Shown here piece by piece: positions 32,867-41,613 of a DNA stretch of 64,000 nt. Each line of letters begins with the position of its first letter. Within the stretch, counting starts at the first letter, position 1. Under the pieces are notes generated by a model. That model searched no databases, was not told where the DNA came from, and was given only the letters and a program-made list of their open reading frames with translations. A program made the position numbers and the translations under genes. The stretch spans positions 62,001-126,000 of the forward strand of contig NZ_QZFU01000010.1 in assembly GCF_003598715.1 (NCBI RefSeq), read 5' to 3'. This DNA is from Nocardia panacis (GTDB lineage: Bacteria > Actinomycetota > Actinomycetes > Mycobacteriales > Mycobacteriaceae).

Positions 32867-34336
32867 TCAGTCCCCGTAGTGCACCCAGACGCCCTTGACC
32901 TCGGTGTAGGCATCGAGGGCGTAGGGACCCATCTCCCGCCCCCAACCGCTGGCCTTGAAACCACCCCACGGCGCGGTGGCGTCCGGGATCGCGGGCATAT
33001 TCACATACACCGCCCCGGCGCGCACGCCCGCCGCGAGGCGATGCGCGGTGCCCAGATCCTTGGTCCAGATCGCCGCCGCCAGACCGTATTCGGTGTCATT
33101 GGCCCGATCGAAGAGTTCGTCCTGGTCCTCGTAGGTCAGCACCGGCAGGACCGGTCCGAAGACCTCCTCGCGGGCCAGTGTCATGGTGTCGGTGACGCCG
33201 CCGACCACGGTGGGCCGGTAGAAGAACCCCGATGCCAGTGCGCCATCGGCCCGCGCGCCGCCGCTGAGGATCTCCGCGCCTTCGACGCGCGCGGTGCCGA
33301 CCAGCGAGTCCACCTTCGCCAGGTGTTCGGCCGAGACCAGCGGCCCCAGTTGGGTTTCCGGCGCGAGCCCCGGACCCAGTCGCAGCGCCGAGGTGGCCGC
33401 GGCCAGTTTCTCGGTGAATTCGGCGGCCCTGGCCCGATCGACGTAGAACCGCGACATGGCCGCGCACACCTGACCCGAATTCAGCAGCGCCGCCTGCACA
33501 TTCCCGGCGACCGCGGCGTCGATATCGGCGTCGGCGGCGATGATGCTCGGCGCCTTGCCACCCAATTCCAGGGTGACCCGCTTCAGATTGCCCGCGCTCG
33601 CCGCGACGATGCTGCGGCCCACGGCGGTCGACCCGGTGAACGAGACCTTGTCCACGCCCCGATGCTCGCTCAGCGCGCGACCCGTATCCGGGCCGCCGGT
33701 GAGGATATTCACCACACCGGGCGGGAATCCGGCCTCCTGCAACAGCTCACCGAGCCGAATCGTGGAAAGCGGTGTCTGCTCGGCCGGTTTGACCACAATG
33801 GTGTTGCCGCAGGCGAGTGCGGGCGCGATCTTCCACGACGCGATCATCAGCGGGAAGTTCCACGGCGTGATGAGCGCGCACACGCCGACCGGTTCGCGCC
33901 GGGTGTAGGTGAAGGTGTCCGGGTAGCCGACGGAGTGCACCGCGCCGTCGAGTTTGGTGGCCCACCCGGCGTAGTAGCGGAAGTGCGCGGCCGTTGCCGC
34001 CACGCTCACACCCGTCGAAATCCCCAGCGGCTGGCCCTGATCCAGGGTTTCCAGCTCGGCGAGGCGCTCGCCTGCGCGCTCCACCAGTTCCGCGACCCGC
34101 CACAGCAGTTTGCCCCGGTCGTCCCCGGACATCCGGCCCCACGGGCCGCGCAGCGCCTGCCGCGCCGCCGCGACCGCCGCGTCCACCCCGGCCGGACCGG
34201 CCTCGGCGCAGCGGGCGATGGGTTGGCCGGTGGCCGGATCGACGGTGACGAAATCGGCGCCGCCCGGCGCGACCCACGCACCGTCGATGAGCAGTTGGCC
34301 CGCGTGTACGGGCACGAGCGTCGTCTCGGATGTCAT
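32867..34336 (-). CDS. NAD(P)-dependent aldehyde dehydrogenase
   Basis: A 489-residue ALDH. It has the cofactor/oxyanion stretch PWNFPLMIASWKIAPALACGNTIVVKPAEQTP, the glutamate in VTLELGGKAP and the catalytic cysteine in LLNSGQVCAAMSRF; EEVFGPVLPV and the C-terminal GGFKASGWGREMG are typical of betaine/phenylacetaldehyde-type ALDHs. The ATG at 34336 follows AGGAAGG at eight bases. It is convergent with the GMC gene and divergent from an AraC gene that probably regulates it. Confidence 0.9.
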   Translation of the reverse strand: MTSETTLVPVHAGQLLIDGAWVAPGGADFVTVDPATGQPIARCAEAGPAGVDAAVAAARQALRGPWGRMSGDDRGKLLWRVAELVERAGERLAELETLDQGQPLGISTGVSVAATAAHFRYYAGWATKLDGAVHSVGYPDTFTYTRREPVGVCALITPWNFPLMIASWKIAPALACGNTIVVKPAEQTPLSTIRLGELLQEAGFPPGVVNILTGGPDTGRALSEHRGVDKVSFTGSTAVGRSIVAASAGNLKRVTLELGGKAPSIIAADADIDAAVAGNVQAALLNSGQVCAAMSRFYVDRARAAEFTEKLAAATSALRLGPGLAPETQLGPLVSAEHLAKVDSLVGTARVEGAEILSGGARADGALASGFFYRPTVVGGVTDTMTLAREEVFGPVLPVLTYEDQDELFDRANDTEYGLAAAIWTKDLGTAHRLAAGVRAGAVYVNMPAIPDATAPWGGFKASGWGREMGPYALDAYTEVKGVWVHYGD

Positions 34337-34507
34337 CTCACTGGCCTTCCTGTTGTCCATGGCAGACCAAGATGTATCCCGGCGGCGGGTCGCCGGGTTT
34401 GGTGCTGCGCGACCGGTCCTTGCCCATGAGGGCACTTTCTGTTGTCGGCGGGCGCACTCGCGGTCGGATTCGCCGTGTGGGGCACGGCCTCGGCGCACGA
34501 TGGGGTA

Positions 34508-35380
34508 ATGGCGAACCAGAACTCGGTGGCGCACCAGAGGCAGGAACACCGGCTGTTGGGGGAATTGGTCCTCGGCCAGTTCCCAGCGCCCGCACCGCGG
34601 CCGCCGGTCGGTTCGAATCGCGGACCGCACTTCCTACTGTTGTACGGAGCGTGCGTGATTCGCCAGGAAGGTCGCCGAATCCGTTTGAGCAGTGATGATT
34701 TCGCACTGGTCGACACCTCGTATCCCTATTCGATCGGCCACGAATCCGCACCGCTGCGGGCGCTACTGCTCCCCCAGCGCAGTCTGCGGCTGCCCGCCGC
34801 CGACCTCGCGACACTCACCGCGACGCGGCTGCCCGGCGGGTACGGCGCCGCCGCCCTACTCGCGACGCTGCTCACCCAATTGGCCGCGACCGCACACACT
34901 TTCACCACGGTGCAACTGCTGCGCACCGCCGATACCGTGGTCGACCTGGTCACCACGGTGCTGGCGGGGCAACTGTCGCGGGATCCGGCGGAAACCATTG
35001 CCGCACAGGGCTCGCTGCTGCTGCGGGCCAAGGCGTACCTGGAGGAGCATCTGGACGATCCCGAGCTGACCCCGGCTGTGGTCGCGGCGGCTGCGCATGT
35101 CTCGACAGGGTATCTGCACAAGCTGTTTCGGGCCGAGGGCACGACCGTTTGCGGATGGATGCGCAAACGCAGGCTGGAATGCTGTCGGCGGGATCTGGCC
35201 GATCCGAGCACCTTCGCCCTGCCCGTCAATGCCGTCGCCGCCCGCTGGGGCTTCGTGGACGCGGCGCATTTCAGCAGGCTGTTCAAGCTCACCTACGGAA
35301 TGCCGCCGCGCGAATACCGCATTCTCAGCGGGCTCGACAGTTGGCGCGGCCCGGACTATCCGGCGGTACGGGCCGGATGA
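34508..35380 (+). CDS. AraC/XylS-family regulator, FeaR-like
   Basis: A 290-residue protein. The N-terminal cupin-like effector domain is about 30-170 (FLLLYGACVIRQEGRRIRLSSDDFALVDTSYPYSI) and the C-terminal double helix-turn-helix is at about 185-285 (VVAAAAHVSTGYLHKLFRAEGTTVCGWMRKRRLECCRRDL, then AVAARWGFVDAAHFSRLFKLTYGMPPREYR). It resembles the AraC protein at 49911 and belongs to the FeaR-type regulators often linked to amine or aromatic acid catabolism. It is divergent from the ALDH gene and could also act on the 38-base elements described below; neither is proven. Confidence 0.85.
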   Translation: MANQNSVAHQRQEHRLLGELVLGQFPAPAPRPPVGSNRGPHFLLLYGACVIRQEGRRIRLSSDDFALVDTSYPYSIGHESAPLRALLLPQRSLRLPAADLATLTATRLPGGYGAAALLATLLTQLAATAHTFTTVQLLRTADTVVDLVTTVLAGQLSRDPAETIAAQGSLLLRAKAYLEEHLDDPELTPAVVAAAAHVSTGYLHKLFRAEGTTVCGWMRKRRLECCRRDLADPSTFALPVNAVAARWGFVDAAHFSRLFKLTYGMPPREYRILSGLDSWRGPDYPAVRAG

Positions 35381-35382
35381 CC

Positions 35383-35802
35383 CTAGGGCCGCATGGCCGT
35401 CTGAACCAACGCGGTGTCGGTGAACTGCTCGAACTGGTGCACTCTCCCCGCTGCCAACCGCCAGACATGCACGAACCGCGCCGACATGGCATTGCCGGTG
35501 GCCCGGAAGGTGCCCGAATAGGCGCCGATGCCGATCACCACGCCCCCGCCGAGTCCGATCACCTCCGCCACGGTGGCGGTGTAGTCGTCCCATTCGGCCG
35601 CCAATCGTCCGAAGACGTTGTCGCGCACCGATTCCGGGCCGATGTAGGTGCCCGCGTACGGGAATCCGGCCATCTCGGTCCAGGCCACGTCGGCGGCCAG
35701 CGGCGCGAGCATGCCGGGCAGATCGCCGCGATCGGAGGCCGCGTAGTGGGCCTTGATCACCTCGAGATCACTGTTCACGAAATCATCCCTCTCGCTTGTC
35801 AT
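35383..35802 (-). CDS. NTF2-like (SnoaL/limonene-epoxide-hydrolase-like) protein
   Basis: A 139-residue NTF2-fold protein: LEVIKAHYAASDRGDLPGMLAPLAADVAWTEMAGFPYAGTYIG, then EWDDYTATVAEVIGLGGGVVIGIGAYSGTF and RFVHVWRLAAGRVHQFEQFTDTALVQTAM. This group includes polyketide-cyclase-like and ketosteroid isomerase-like enzymes. Its ATG overlaps the MoaF stop (ATGA), and it is the third gene of the SDR-MoaF-NTF2 operon. Function unknown. Confidence 0.8.
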   Translation of the reverse strand: MTSERDDFVNSDLEVIKAHYAASDRGDLPGMLAPLAADVAWTEMAGFPYAGTYIGPESVRDNVFGRLAAEWDDYTATVAEVIGLGGGVVIGIGAYSGTFRATGNAMSARFVHVWRLAAGRVHQFEQFTDTALVQTAMRP

Positions 35803-36617
35803 ACCGGTTGTGCGCCGTCCGGGTAGGACACCCGGCCGAGTTCGGCGATGTGCGCGCCGCCCGGCGCGTTGCGCACCGAGCCGTCCTGTCCGAGTCCGAA
35901 GAATTTGCCGGTGGAGCGCATGGCGTCCAGGTTGTAGAGCCAGGTGGCCGCCACCGGGATCAGGAATTCGCGGAAGGTGAAGACGTAGTGGTCCGGCGCG
36001 AGTTTCCACGTGGTGGCCAGGTCGACGTCACCGTGGCCGCGCTGCTCGCCGATCAGGCACTGCCAGCAGTATCGCTCGGAGCTGAGGTATAGGTGTTCGT
36101 AGAGGTGGTTGGGGCTGTAGCGGTAGACGGCGCGCCAGCCGATCAGGTCGCGGGTCGGACCGGGCACTTCGCCGCTCGGGGTGCGCCCGTCGCCGGGATC
36201 GACGGTGCCGGGGTGGAATTCCTGTGTCACCCTGGGCATTGCGGGAATCGGCTGCTCGGCGATGGTGGAGCTCACGCGGATCGTGCGGGCCGAGGGCAGG
36301 TGGACCAGATGCACCTCGGAGTAGTAGGGGCGCGCGGCGAAAGTCTGGTCGAGGAAGTAGACGCCCGCGGCGGACTCGATGGCCTGGTACCAGTCGCTGC
36401 CCGATTCCGCGCCGCGCGTCCAGTCCACCAGATCTGCGGTGCGGAAACGCAATTCGGTGTCGACGCCGTCCGATCGGCGCAATGTCCAGATCTGTCCGAT
36501 CAGCGCGTCGGTGGGGGGCAGTCGATTGGCGTCGATACCCGCGGCGAATTCGTCCATCGCCTTCCAACCCGCCGGGACGGGACTGCCCGGATCGGGTCGA
36601 AATGTACTGGCTCGCAT
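35799..36617 (-). CDS. MoaF-family protein
   Basis: A 272-residue two-domain MoaF protein. The N-terminal half has GWKAMDEFAAGIDANRLPPTDALIGQIWTL, DWYQAIESAAGVYFLDQTFA and SEVHLVHLPSARTIRVSS; the C-terminal half has DLIGWRAVYRYSPNHLYEHLYLSSERYCWQCLIG and FREFLIPVAATWLYNLD. MoaF was first met in a monoamine regulon of Klebsiella; its biochemical role is unsettled, and both halves resemble lipocalin-like barrels. It lies between an SDR gene and an NTF2-like gene in one operon, suggesting a binding or catalytic role on a small aromatic or amine-derived intermediate. Confidence 0.8.
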   Translation of the reverse strand: MRASTFRPDPGSPVPAGWKAMDEFAAGIDANRLPPTDALIGQIWTLRRSDGVDTELRFRTADLVDWTRGAESGSDWYQAIESAAGVYFLDQTFAARPYYSEVHLVHLPSARTIRVSSTIAEQPIPAMPRVTQEFHPGTVDPGDGRTPSGEVPGPTRDLIGWRAVYRYSPNHLYEHLYLSSERYCWQCLIGEQRGHGDVDLATTWKLAPDHYVFTFREFLIPVAATWLYNLDAMRSTGKFFGLGQDGSVRNAPGGAHIAELGRVSYPDGAQPV

Positions 36618-36626
36618 GCTATCTCC

Positions 36627-37430
36627 TCAGTCGGTGTGCGCGAACGCGATGGTGGGCAGATCCACCGCCGCCGCGCCGGAGTCGGCGACGACCACCGAGC
36701 CGGTCATCGCCGCGGCGTCATCGGACAGTAGGAAGGCGATCACCGAGGCGATCTCATCGGGTTCGGCCGGACGACCCAGCGGGGTGTCGGTGGTGACCAG
36801 GTCGTAGGCCTGCTCCCTGGTGAGACCGCGGGTGGCGGCGAGGGCGTCCATCTGCTCGTCGGCCATGGCGGTGCGCACCCAGCCGGGACACAGCGCGTTG
36901 ACCCGCACGCCCTGCCGTCCGTAGTCGCGGGCAAGGGATTTGGTGAGCCCGATGAGCGCGTGCTTGGCGGTGACATAGCCCGCCACCGCCGGACCGGAGA
37001 ACAAACCCGCCAGCGAGGACACCACCACCACCGAGCCGCCGCCCTCGCACAGCCGGGGCAGCGCCTCGCGCACCGTGACGAAAGCGCTGGTGAGGTTGAT
37101 GTCCAGACTCTGCGCCCATGCGGCGTCATCGGTGTCGGCGACAGTGCCCAGACCGTGGCCGCCCGCATTGGCCACCACCATGTCCACTCGACCGAACCGA
37201 TCGACGGCCGCGCCGATCATGCGCCGCACGTCCGCGGCCTGGGTGGCGTCGCCCGCGACCACCGCCGCGGCGTCACCGAGCGCCTCGGCCACCGCCGTCA
37301 GCGGTTCGGCGCGGCGACCGCACAGCACCACCCCCGCGCCCTCGCCGACCAGCCGCCGCGCCGCAGCCGCGCCGATGCCGGTGCCGCCGCCGGTGATCAG
37401 CGCAACCCGGCCCGCGAGCCGTTTGGTCAT
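36627..37430 (-). CDS. Short-chain dehydrogenase/reductase
   Basis: A 267-residue classical SDR with TGGGTGIG at 13-20, ANAG in place of NNAG at 87-90, Ser139, Tyr152 and Lys156. LCGRR after strand 2 suggests NADP(H) preference. It is the first gene of the SDR-MoaF-NTF2 operon and is divergent from the ABC permease gene, with the 38-base element between them. Confidence 0.85.
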   Translation of the reverse strand: MTKRLAGRVALITGGGTGIGAAAARRLVGEGAGVVLCGRRAEPLTAVAEALGDAAAVVAGDATQAADVRRMIGAAVDRFGRVDMVVANAGGHGLGTVADTDDAAWAQSLDINLTSAFVTVREALPRLCEGGGSVVVVSSLAGLFSGPAVAGYVTAKHALIGLTKSLARDYGRQGVRVNALCPGWVRTAMADEQMDALAATRGLTREQAYDLVTTDTPLGRPAEPDEIASVIAFLLSDDAAAMTGSVVVADSGAAAVDLPTIAFAHTD

Positions 37431-37523
37431 ATCCACACCGGACCTCACTTCCCTTCCCGCACCTACTTGTCGCGCCGACCGTATGCGCGGGCGCGCGCGG
37501 GGTTAAGGGCCTGCGGGCGGGCG

Positions 37524-37561
37524 GTGTCCGCTCGGACAAGGACTGTGCACGCACGGACAAG
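37524..37561. promoter_or_regulatory. 38-base element, copy 1 (SDR operon / ABC permease divergent promoter)
   Basis: Reads GTGTCC, six variable bases, ACAAGGACTGTGCACGCAC, one variable base, GACAAG. A near-identical copy lies on the opposite strand at 44770-44807 upstream of the ABC binding-protein gene. Internally CGGACAAG repeats directly at 21 bases (37533 and 37554), two helical turns, as in AraC-type operators, and TGTCCG-CT-CGGACA forms a dyad. It probably coordinates the permease/ATPase genes and the SDR operon with the distant binding-protein gene. Confidence 0.7.
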
Positions 37562-37619
37562 TGCTCGCGCGCCACCGTGCAGGAAGCTGATCGCACACCT
37601 CGGACGAACAGGATTCACC

Positions 37620-38666
37620 GTGACGGCCAATGACACCGAAAGGGCCGAATCGGCCGCGCCGACGCCGAACGCGGCCGCATCGACCGGCATCCCCCCGACA
37701 CTGCTGCGACTCTTCCAGGCCGAATCCACCAGCGCGCTGCTCGCCACCGTCGCACTGGTCGCACTGATCGGCGTATTGCGCCCGGAGTTCTTCAACGCCG
37801 GGCAGATTCGCGATGTGCTGCAGAGTTCGGTCTATGTGGCGCTGCTCGCCGCGGGCATGTCGTTCCTGCTGTCGATGCGCGAGATAGATCTGTCGGTCGG
37901 CGCGAATTTCGGTCTGTCGCTGATCACTTCGGCGGTGCTGATGCGCCACGGGGTCAATCCGTGGTTGGCGGCGGTGGTGGGTGTGCTCTTCGGCGCCCTG
38001 CTCGGACTGGTGAACGCGCTCGTGGTGCAGGTGATCGCGATTCCGGCGATCGTGGCGACATTGGCCACCATGCAGGTGTATCGCGGCTTGTCGCTGGCGA
38101 TGAGCAATGGTCAGCAGGTGAATGGATTGCCGCTGCGCAGTTCGTTCTTCACCGTCATGGGCGAGCACGTCCTCGGCTTGCCGGTGAGCGTATGGGTGCT
38201 GATCGCGGTCACCATCGTGCTCACCGCGGTATTGCGGTTGACGCCGTTCGGTTTTCGGGTGCGTTCCATCGGATCCAATCCGGAGGCGGCTACTTTCTCC
38301 GGTATCTCGCAATCGTGGACCCGGTTGAAGGTGATGGTGCTCGTCGGCGCGCTGTGCGGATTGGCCGGTGTGCTCGGTCTGGCCTTCTTCACCTCCGGTG
38401 ATCCCAATGTGGGCAGCGGATTCGAACTCCAGGCCATCGCGGCGGCGGTCATCGGCGGTACGCCATTGCGCGGCGGCAGCGCCACCGTGGTGGGCGCGGT
38501 GTGCGGTGCGGTGCTGTTGAGCGTGGTGTCGAGCGGGCTGGTGTACTTCGACATCCCGGTCAACTGGAGTTCATTCGCCAGCGGTGTGGTGGTGCTGATC
38601 GCGGTCTCCATCGACAGTCTGCTGCGCAGCAGAAGACGCTCGCGCAAGAACCAATTCGGGCTCTAG
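37620..38666 (+). CDS. Ribose-type ABC transporter permease
   Basis: A 348-residue membrane protein of the RbsC/BPD_transp_2 family with about ten hydrophobic segments. Family motifs are SMREIDLSVGANFGLSLITSAVL, LGLVNALVVQVIAIPAIVATLATMQVYRGLSLAMSNGQ, FGFRVRSIGSNPEAATFSGI and ELQAIAAAVIGGTPLRGGSATVVGAV. It is read from the GTG at 37620; an AGGA-like site lies upstream. An ATPase gene follows 76 bases later. The cognate binding protein is probably the one at 43642, which shares the upstream element. The substrate could be a sugar or, from context, an aromatic/polyol compound. Confidence 0.88.
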   Translation: MTANDTERAESAAPTPNAAASTGIPPTLLRLFQAESTSALLATVALVALIGVLRPEFFNAGQIRDVLQSSVYVALLAAGMSFLLSMREIDLSVGANFGLSLITSAVLMRHGVNPWLAAVVGVLFGALLGLVNALVVQVIAIPAIVATLATMQVYRGLSLAMSNGQQVNGLPLRSSFFTVMGEHVLGLPVSVWVLIAVTIVLTAVLRLTPFGFRVRSIGSNPEAATFSGISQSWTRLKVMVLVGALCGLAGVLGLAFFTSGDPNVGSGFELQAIAAAVIGGTPLRGGSATVVGAVCGAVLLSVVSSGLVYFDIPVNWSSFASGVVVLIAVSIDSLLRSRRRSRKNQFGL

Positions 38667-38742
38667 GCGTAGTTCCGCCTTCGCTCCAGCTATGCGCAGG
38701 TCTGAGGACTGCTGCGCCGACAGCGTCCAGTTAGGCAGATCC

Positions 38743-40242
38743 ATGAATGTGCTCGAGGTCCGCGAGGTCGGCAAGACCTACGGCGGTGTTGTCGCGCTGC
38801 ACGACGCCGAATTGACGGTGCGCGCCGGATCGGTGCACGCGCTGCTCGGTGAGAACGGCGCGGGCAAATCCACACTCATCAAGGTGATTTCGGGTGCGGT
38901 GGCCCCCGATCGCGGCACGGTGTCACTGTCCGGGCGCGCGGTGTCGTTCGCCTCCACCGCGCGCGCGGCCGCCTCCGGTGTCGCGGTTGTCTCCCAGGAG
39001 CTCAACCTCTTTCCCGATCTGGACGTGCTGTCGAACCTGTATCCGATGCGCGAGCCCAAGCGCGGACCGTTCCGCGACAAACGGGCCATGATCGCCGCTG
39101 CCGAACCCGTCTTCGCCGAACTGGGGCTCGATGTCGAATTGGACCGGCCCCTGGGCACTTTGACCCTCGCGCAGCGGCAACTGGTGGAGATCGCCAAGGC
39201 GCTGCTCACCCGGCCTCGGGTGCTGATCCTGGACGAACCGACCTCGGCGCTGGACGAGGCGAGCACGGCCCGACTGCTCGAAATCCTGCGCGCGCTGCGG
39301 GAACGACAGGTCGCGGTGGTGTTCGTCTCGCACATCCTCGAAGAGGTGATGGCGCTGTGCGACGAGATCACCGTGCTGCGCGACGGACGCACGGTGCTGT
39401 CCGGGATCGCACGCGATGAACTGGATATCGAGCGGGTGGTGGCGGCGATGCTCGGGGACAAACCCGAACTCCCCGACCATGCCGCACCGGAGCGGTCCCG
39501 CGCCGATGAGGGGCGCGGGACCCTCGAGTTGCGCGGTGTGACGGTGCCCGGCCTGCTGCACGACATCGACCTCACCGCGGCCCCCGGCGAGGTGGTCGGC
39601 CTCGCCGGGCTCGCGGGCTCCGGTCACACCGCCATCCTCGAAGTCGTCGCGGGACTGCGCAAAACCAGCGGCGGTCGGGTCGACCTGCCCGATGGTCGCC
39701 CGGTGCCGCACGGCTTGCGCGCCGCCATCGCGGCGGGTGTGGCACTGGTCTCCGGCGACCGCAGGCGACTCGGTTTGCTGCTCGACAAACCGGTCTGGGA
39801 GAACATGGCCCAGGTCCGCACGGTCGCGTTGGGCCGCGACGGCCTGTTCATCCGGCCGCGCCGCCTGCGCGCCGCCGCTCGGAAACTCCTGTCCACCTTG
39901 CATATTCACGCCGACAGCGTCGACACCGCCTGCGGCCTGCTCTCCGGCGGCAATCAACAGAAGGTCGTCCTGGCCAAATGGCTCGCCGCCGAACCCACCG
40001 TCCTGCTGCTCGACGACCCCACCCGCGGCGTGGACGTCGGCGGCAAATCCGAGATCCACGCCCTGTTGCGCTCCGTCGCGACCGATTCGATAGTCCTGCT
40101 GTGCTCCACCGACCTCGACGAACTCGCGGCCGTCTGCGACCGCGTCCTCGTTCTCTACCGCGGCGCGGTCTGCGCGACCCTGACCGGCTCCCGAATCAAC
40201 CAGCACGACCTACTGCACGCCATGAACACCGGTGCGGCGTAG
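38743..40242 (+). CDS. Ribose-type ABC transporter ATPase with two nucleotide-binding domains
   Basis: A 499-residue RbsA-type protein. The first domain has Walker A GENGAGKST (about 35-43), the Q-loop VVSQELNLFPDL, the family's degenerate signature LTLAQRQLVEIAKALL and Walker B VLILDEPTSALDE. The second has a degenerate P-loop GLAGLAGSGHTAI, the signature LSGGNQQKVVLAKWLA and Walker B VLLLDDPTRGVDVGG. Such asymmetry is normal for the family. It energises the permease encoded just upstream. Confidence 0.9.
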   Translation: MNVLEVREVGKTYGGVVALHDAELTVRAGSVHALLGENGAGKSTLIKVISGAVAPDRGTVSLSGRAVSFASTARAAASGVAVVSQELNLFPDLDVLSNLYPMREPKRGPFRDKRAMIAAAEPVFAELGLDVELDRPLGTLTLAQRQLVEIAKALLTRPRVLILDEPTSALDEASTARLLEILRALRERQVAVVFVSHILEEVMALCDEITVLRDGRTVLSGIARDELDIERVVAAMLGDKPELPDHAAPERSRADEGRGTLELRGVTVPGLLHDIDLTAAPGEVVGLAGLAGSGHTAILEVVAGLRKTSGGRVDLPDGRPVPHGLRAAIAAGVALVSGDRRRLGLLLDKPVWENMAQVRTVALGRDGLFIRPRRLRAAARKLLSTLHIHADSVDTACGLLSGGNQQKVVLAKWLAAEPTVLLLDDPTRGVDVGGKSEIHALLRSVATDSIVLLCSTDLDELAAVCDRVLVLYRGAVCATLTGSRINQHDLLHAMNTGAA

Positions 40243-40346
40243 GTGGGTTTCTCGTCGATATTGCACATTGGGGCGCTATTCGACCGGTGTTCGAGTGCGC
40301 GCGGGCATTGCCGCGATTCTGGATGTGGCTTGCGAATAATCGGCAG

Positions 40347-40358
40347 TGACAATTGTCA
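40347..40358. promoter_or_regulatory. 12-base palindrome in a gene-poor gap
   Basis: TGACAATTGTCA is a perfect palindrome in the 260-base gap (40243-40503) between the ATPase gene and the small hypothetical gene. It resembles small dimeric regulator sites (MarR-type), but no regulator can be tied to it. Nothing else in that gap is identifiable. Confidence 0.35.
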
Positions 40359-40503
40359 TGACGACGTCGCGTGCCGTGGAGAATCGCGAGGTGGAGTGAA
40401 TTCCGGTGCGCATTCCGGCGGCGTGGAAAGCGGTGGCATCTACTTGGAATTCAACGTGGCATCCGCAATGCCGCACGCGAGGAGGAAAGGCGTACCCACC
40501 CGC

Positions 40504-40830
40504 TCATGCCGAAAGGGGTTTGGAGAGGTCGTCTTCGGCGACGACCTGGTAAACGGTGTTCAAGGTGGGGGCGCCGACCATATCCTTGATGCGGTCGAAG
40601 CGGCGAGCTTCGACGGGGGCCAACTTCTCCAGCCAGACCGGAATATCTGCCGGGGCGGCGTCGCGGATGATGGCGATGGTCATGAGCTCGCGGGGGTCTT
40701 CGATATTGAAAGCACTGATGACCTGAGTGCGGGGGTCGTCGGGGAAGACCTCGTCCGGGAGCCACGCCTTGCGGAAGGTGGCGTAGTCGACATCGTCGTC
40801 GAGGCGGCGGGACATGGCGGTGATCAGCAT
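40504..40830 (-). CDS. Small hypothetical protein divergent from a TetR gene
   Basis: A 108-residue protein, MLITAMSRRLDDDVDYATF at the start and APTLNTVYQVVAEDDL near the end, with TQVISAFNIEDPRELMTIAIIRDA between. Alternating strands and helices suggest a ferredoxin-like alpha/beta dimer (Dabb/antibiotic-monooxygenase-like), but I do not recognise the family. The ATG at 40830 has GAAGG eight bases ahead. It is divergent from the TetR gene, with two symmetric sites between, and is therefore probably the TetR target. Confidence 0.7.
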   Translation of the reverse strand: MLITAMSRRLDDDVDYATFRKAWLPDEVFPDDPRTQVISAFNIEDPRELMTIAIIRDAAPADIPVWLEKLAPVEARRFDRIKDMVGAPTLNTVYQVVAEDDLSKPLSA

Positions 40831-40852
40831 GGCTTCTACCTTCACTTCACGA

Positions 40853-40907
40853 TTTCTTGCACTGCAAGAAAGACGGTAGAGCAGGTTTTCTTGCAGTGCA
40901 AGTAAAA
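40853..40907. promoter_or_regulatory. Two TetR-type palindromes
   Basis: TTTCTTGCACTGCAAGAAA (40853-40871) has 9-base perfect arms. The second, with core CTTGCAGTGCAAG (40890-40902), has the same arms with inverted centre and is flanked by TTTT and TAAAA. The centres are 34 bases apart. They lie between the small hypothetical gene (start 40830) and the divergent TetR gene (start 40927), covering both promoters. Confidence 0.8.
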
Positions 40908-40926
40908 CCTCGGGCAGGATCGGGGC

Positions 40927-41568
40927 ATGGCAGATCGCAGAGCACGGCCCCGCCCAGGGTTGAGTCGCGAGAAGATCCTCGATGCGGCGATCGAATTCGT
41001 TGACGCGCAAGGCCTGTCAGCGCTGTCGACTCGCAGGCTGGGGGCCGCGATGGGGGTGGACGGGATGAGCCTGTACCACTACCTGCCGAGCAAAGCGGCG
41101 CTGCTGGACGGCATGGTGGAGCGGCTGCTCGAGCGCTCGCTCAGCGCGATCGTGCCCCCCGCAGGCACACCGTGGCCCGAGGCCGTGACGACCATCGCGC
41201 ACGCCCTGCGCGCCACGCTGGTGCGACATCCGGCCATGCTCGCCATCCTGGCCACCCGGCCGGTGAACTCGTTCGCAGCGTTCCAGATCCTGGAATCCGG
41301 GCTGGCCGTAATGTGCGGTCAGGGCGTGCCGCTGGCGCGAGCGATGGATGTGCTCAATGCCGTCGCCACGTTCGTCATCGGGCACACTTTGGCCGAAGTG
41401 GGGACCACGCCCGGTCACGAGTCGGCGCAGGCAGAGCCGGTAGCGGCGGATGCCAAAGCACATCCGTTGCTGGCCGAATCCCTCGCGACCGGAGCCGGAA
41501 CGGACTTCGACTCCCGATTCGCACAAACCGTCGAGTTCATTGTGCAGGGGTATGCGCGGGCAGACTGA
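40927..41568 (+). CDS. TetR-family regulator
   Basis: A 213-residue protein with LSREKILDAAIEFVDAQGLSALSTRRLGAAMGVDGMSLYHYLPSKAALLDGMVERLL as DNA-binding domain and a TetR_C-type ligand domain (TTIAHALRATLVRHPAMLAILATRPV). Two matching palindromes directly upstream are likely its own operators, so it probably autoregulates and represses the divergent small gene. Confidence 0.87.
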   Translation: MADRRARPRPGLSREKILDAAIEFVDAQGLSALSTRRLGAAMGVDGMSLYHYLPSKAALLDGMVERLLERSLSAIVPPAGTPWPEAVTTIAHALRATLVRHPAMLAILATRPVNSFAAFQILESGLAVMCGQGVPLARAMDVLNAVATFVIGHTLAEVGTTPGHESAQAEPVAADAKAHPLLAESLATGAGTDFDSRFAQTVEFIVQGYARAD

Positions 41569-41613
41569 GCGCGAATCTTTTCGAAAGAAACGGCTAAATT
41601 ACCAGCACTGGAG

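Noticed and set aside
40276-40476. 66-codon minus-strand frame in the gap after the ABC ATPase
   Set aside because: No ribosome site or recognisable segment; it overlaps the TGACAATTGTCA palindrome and looks like chance.
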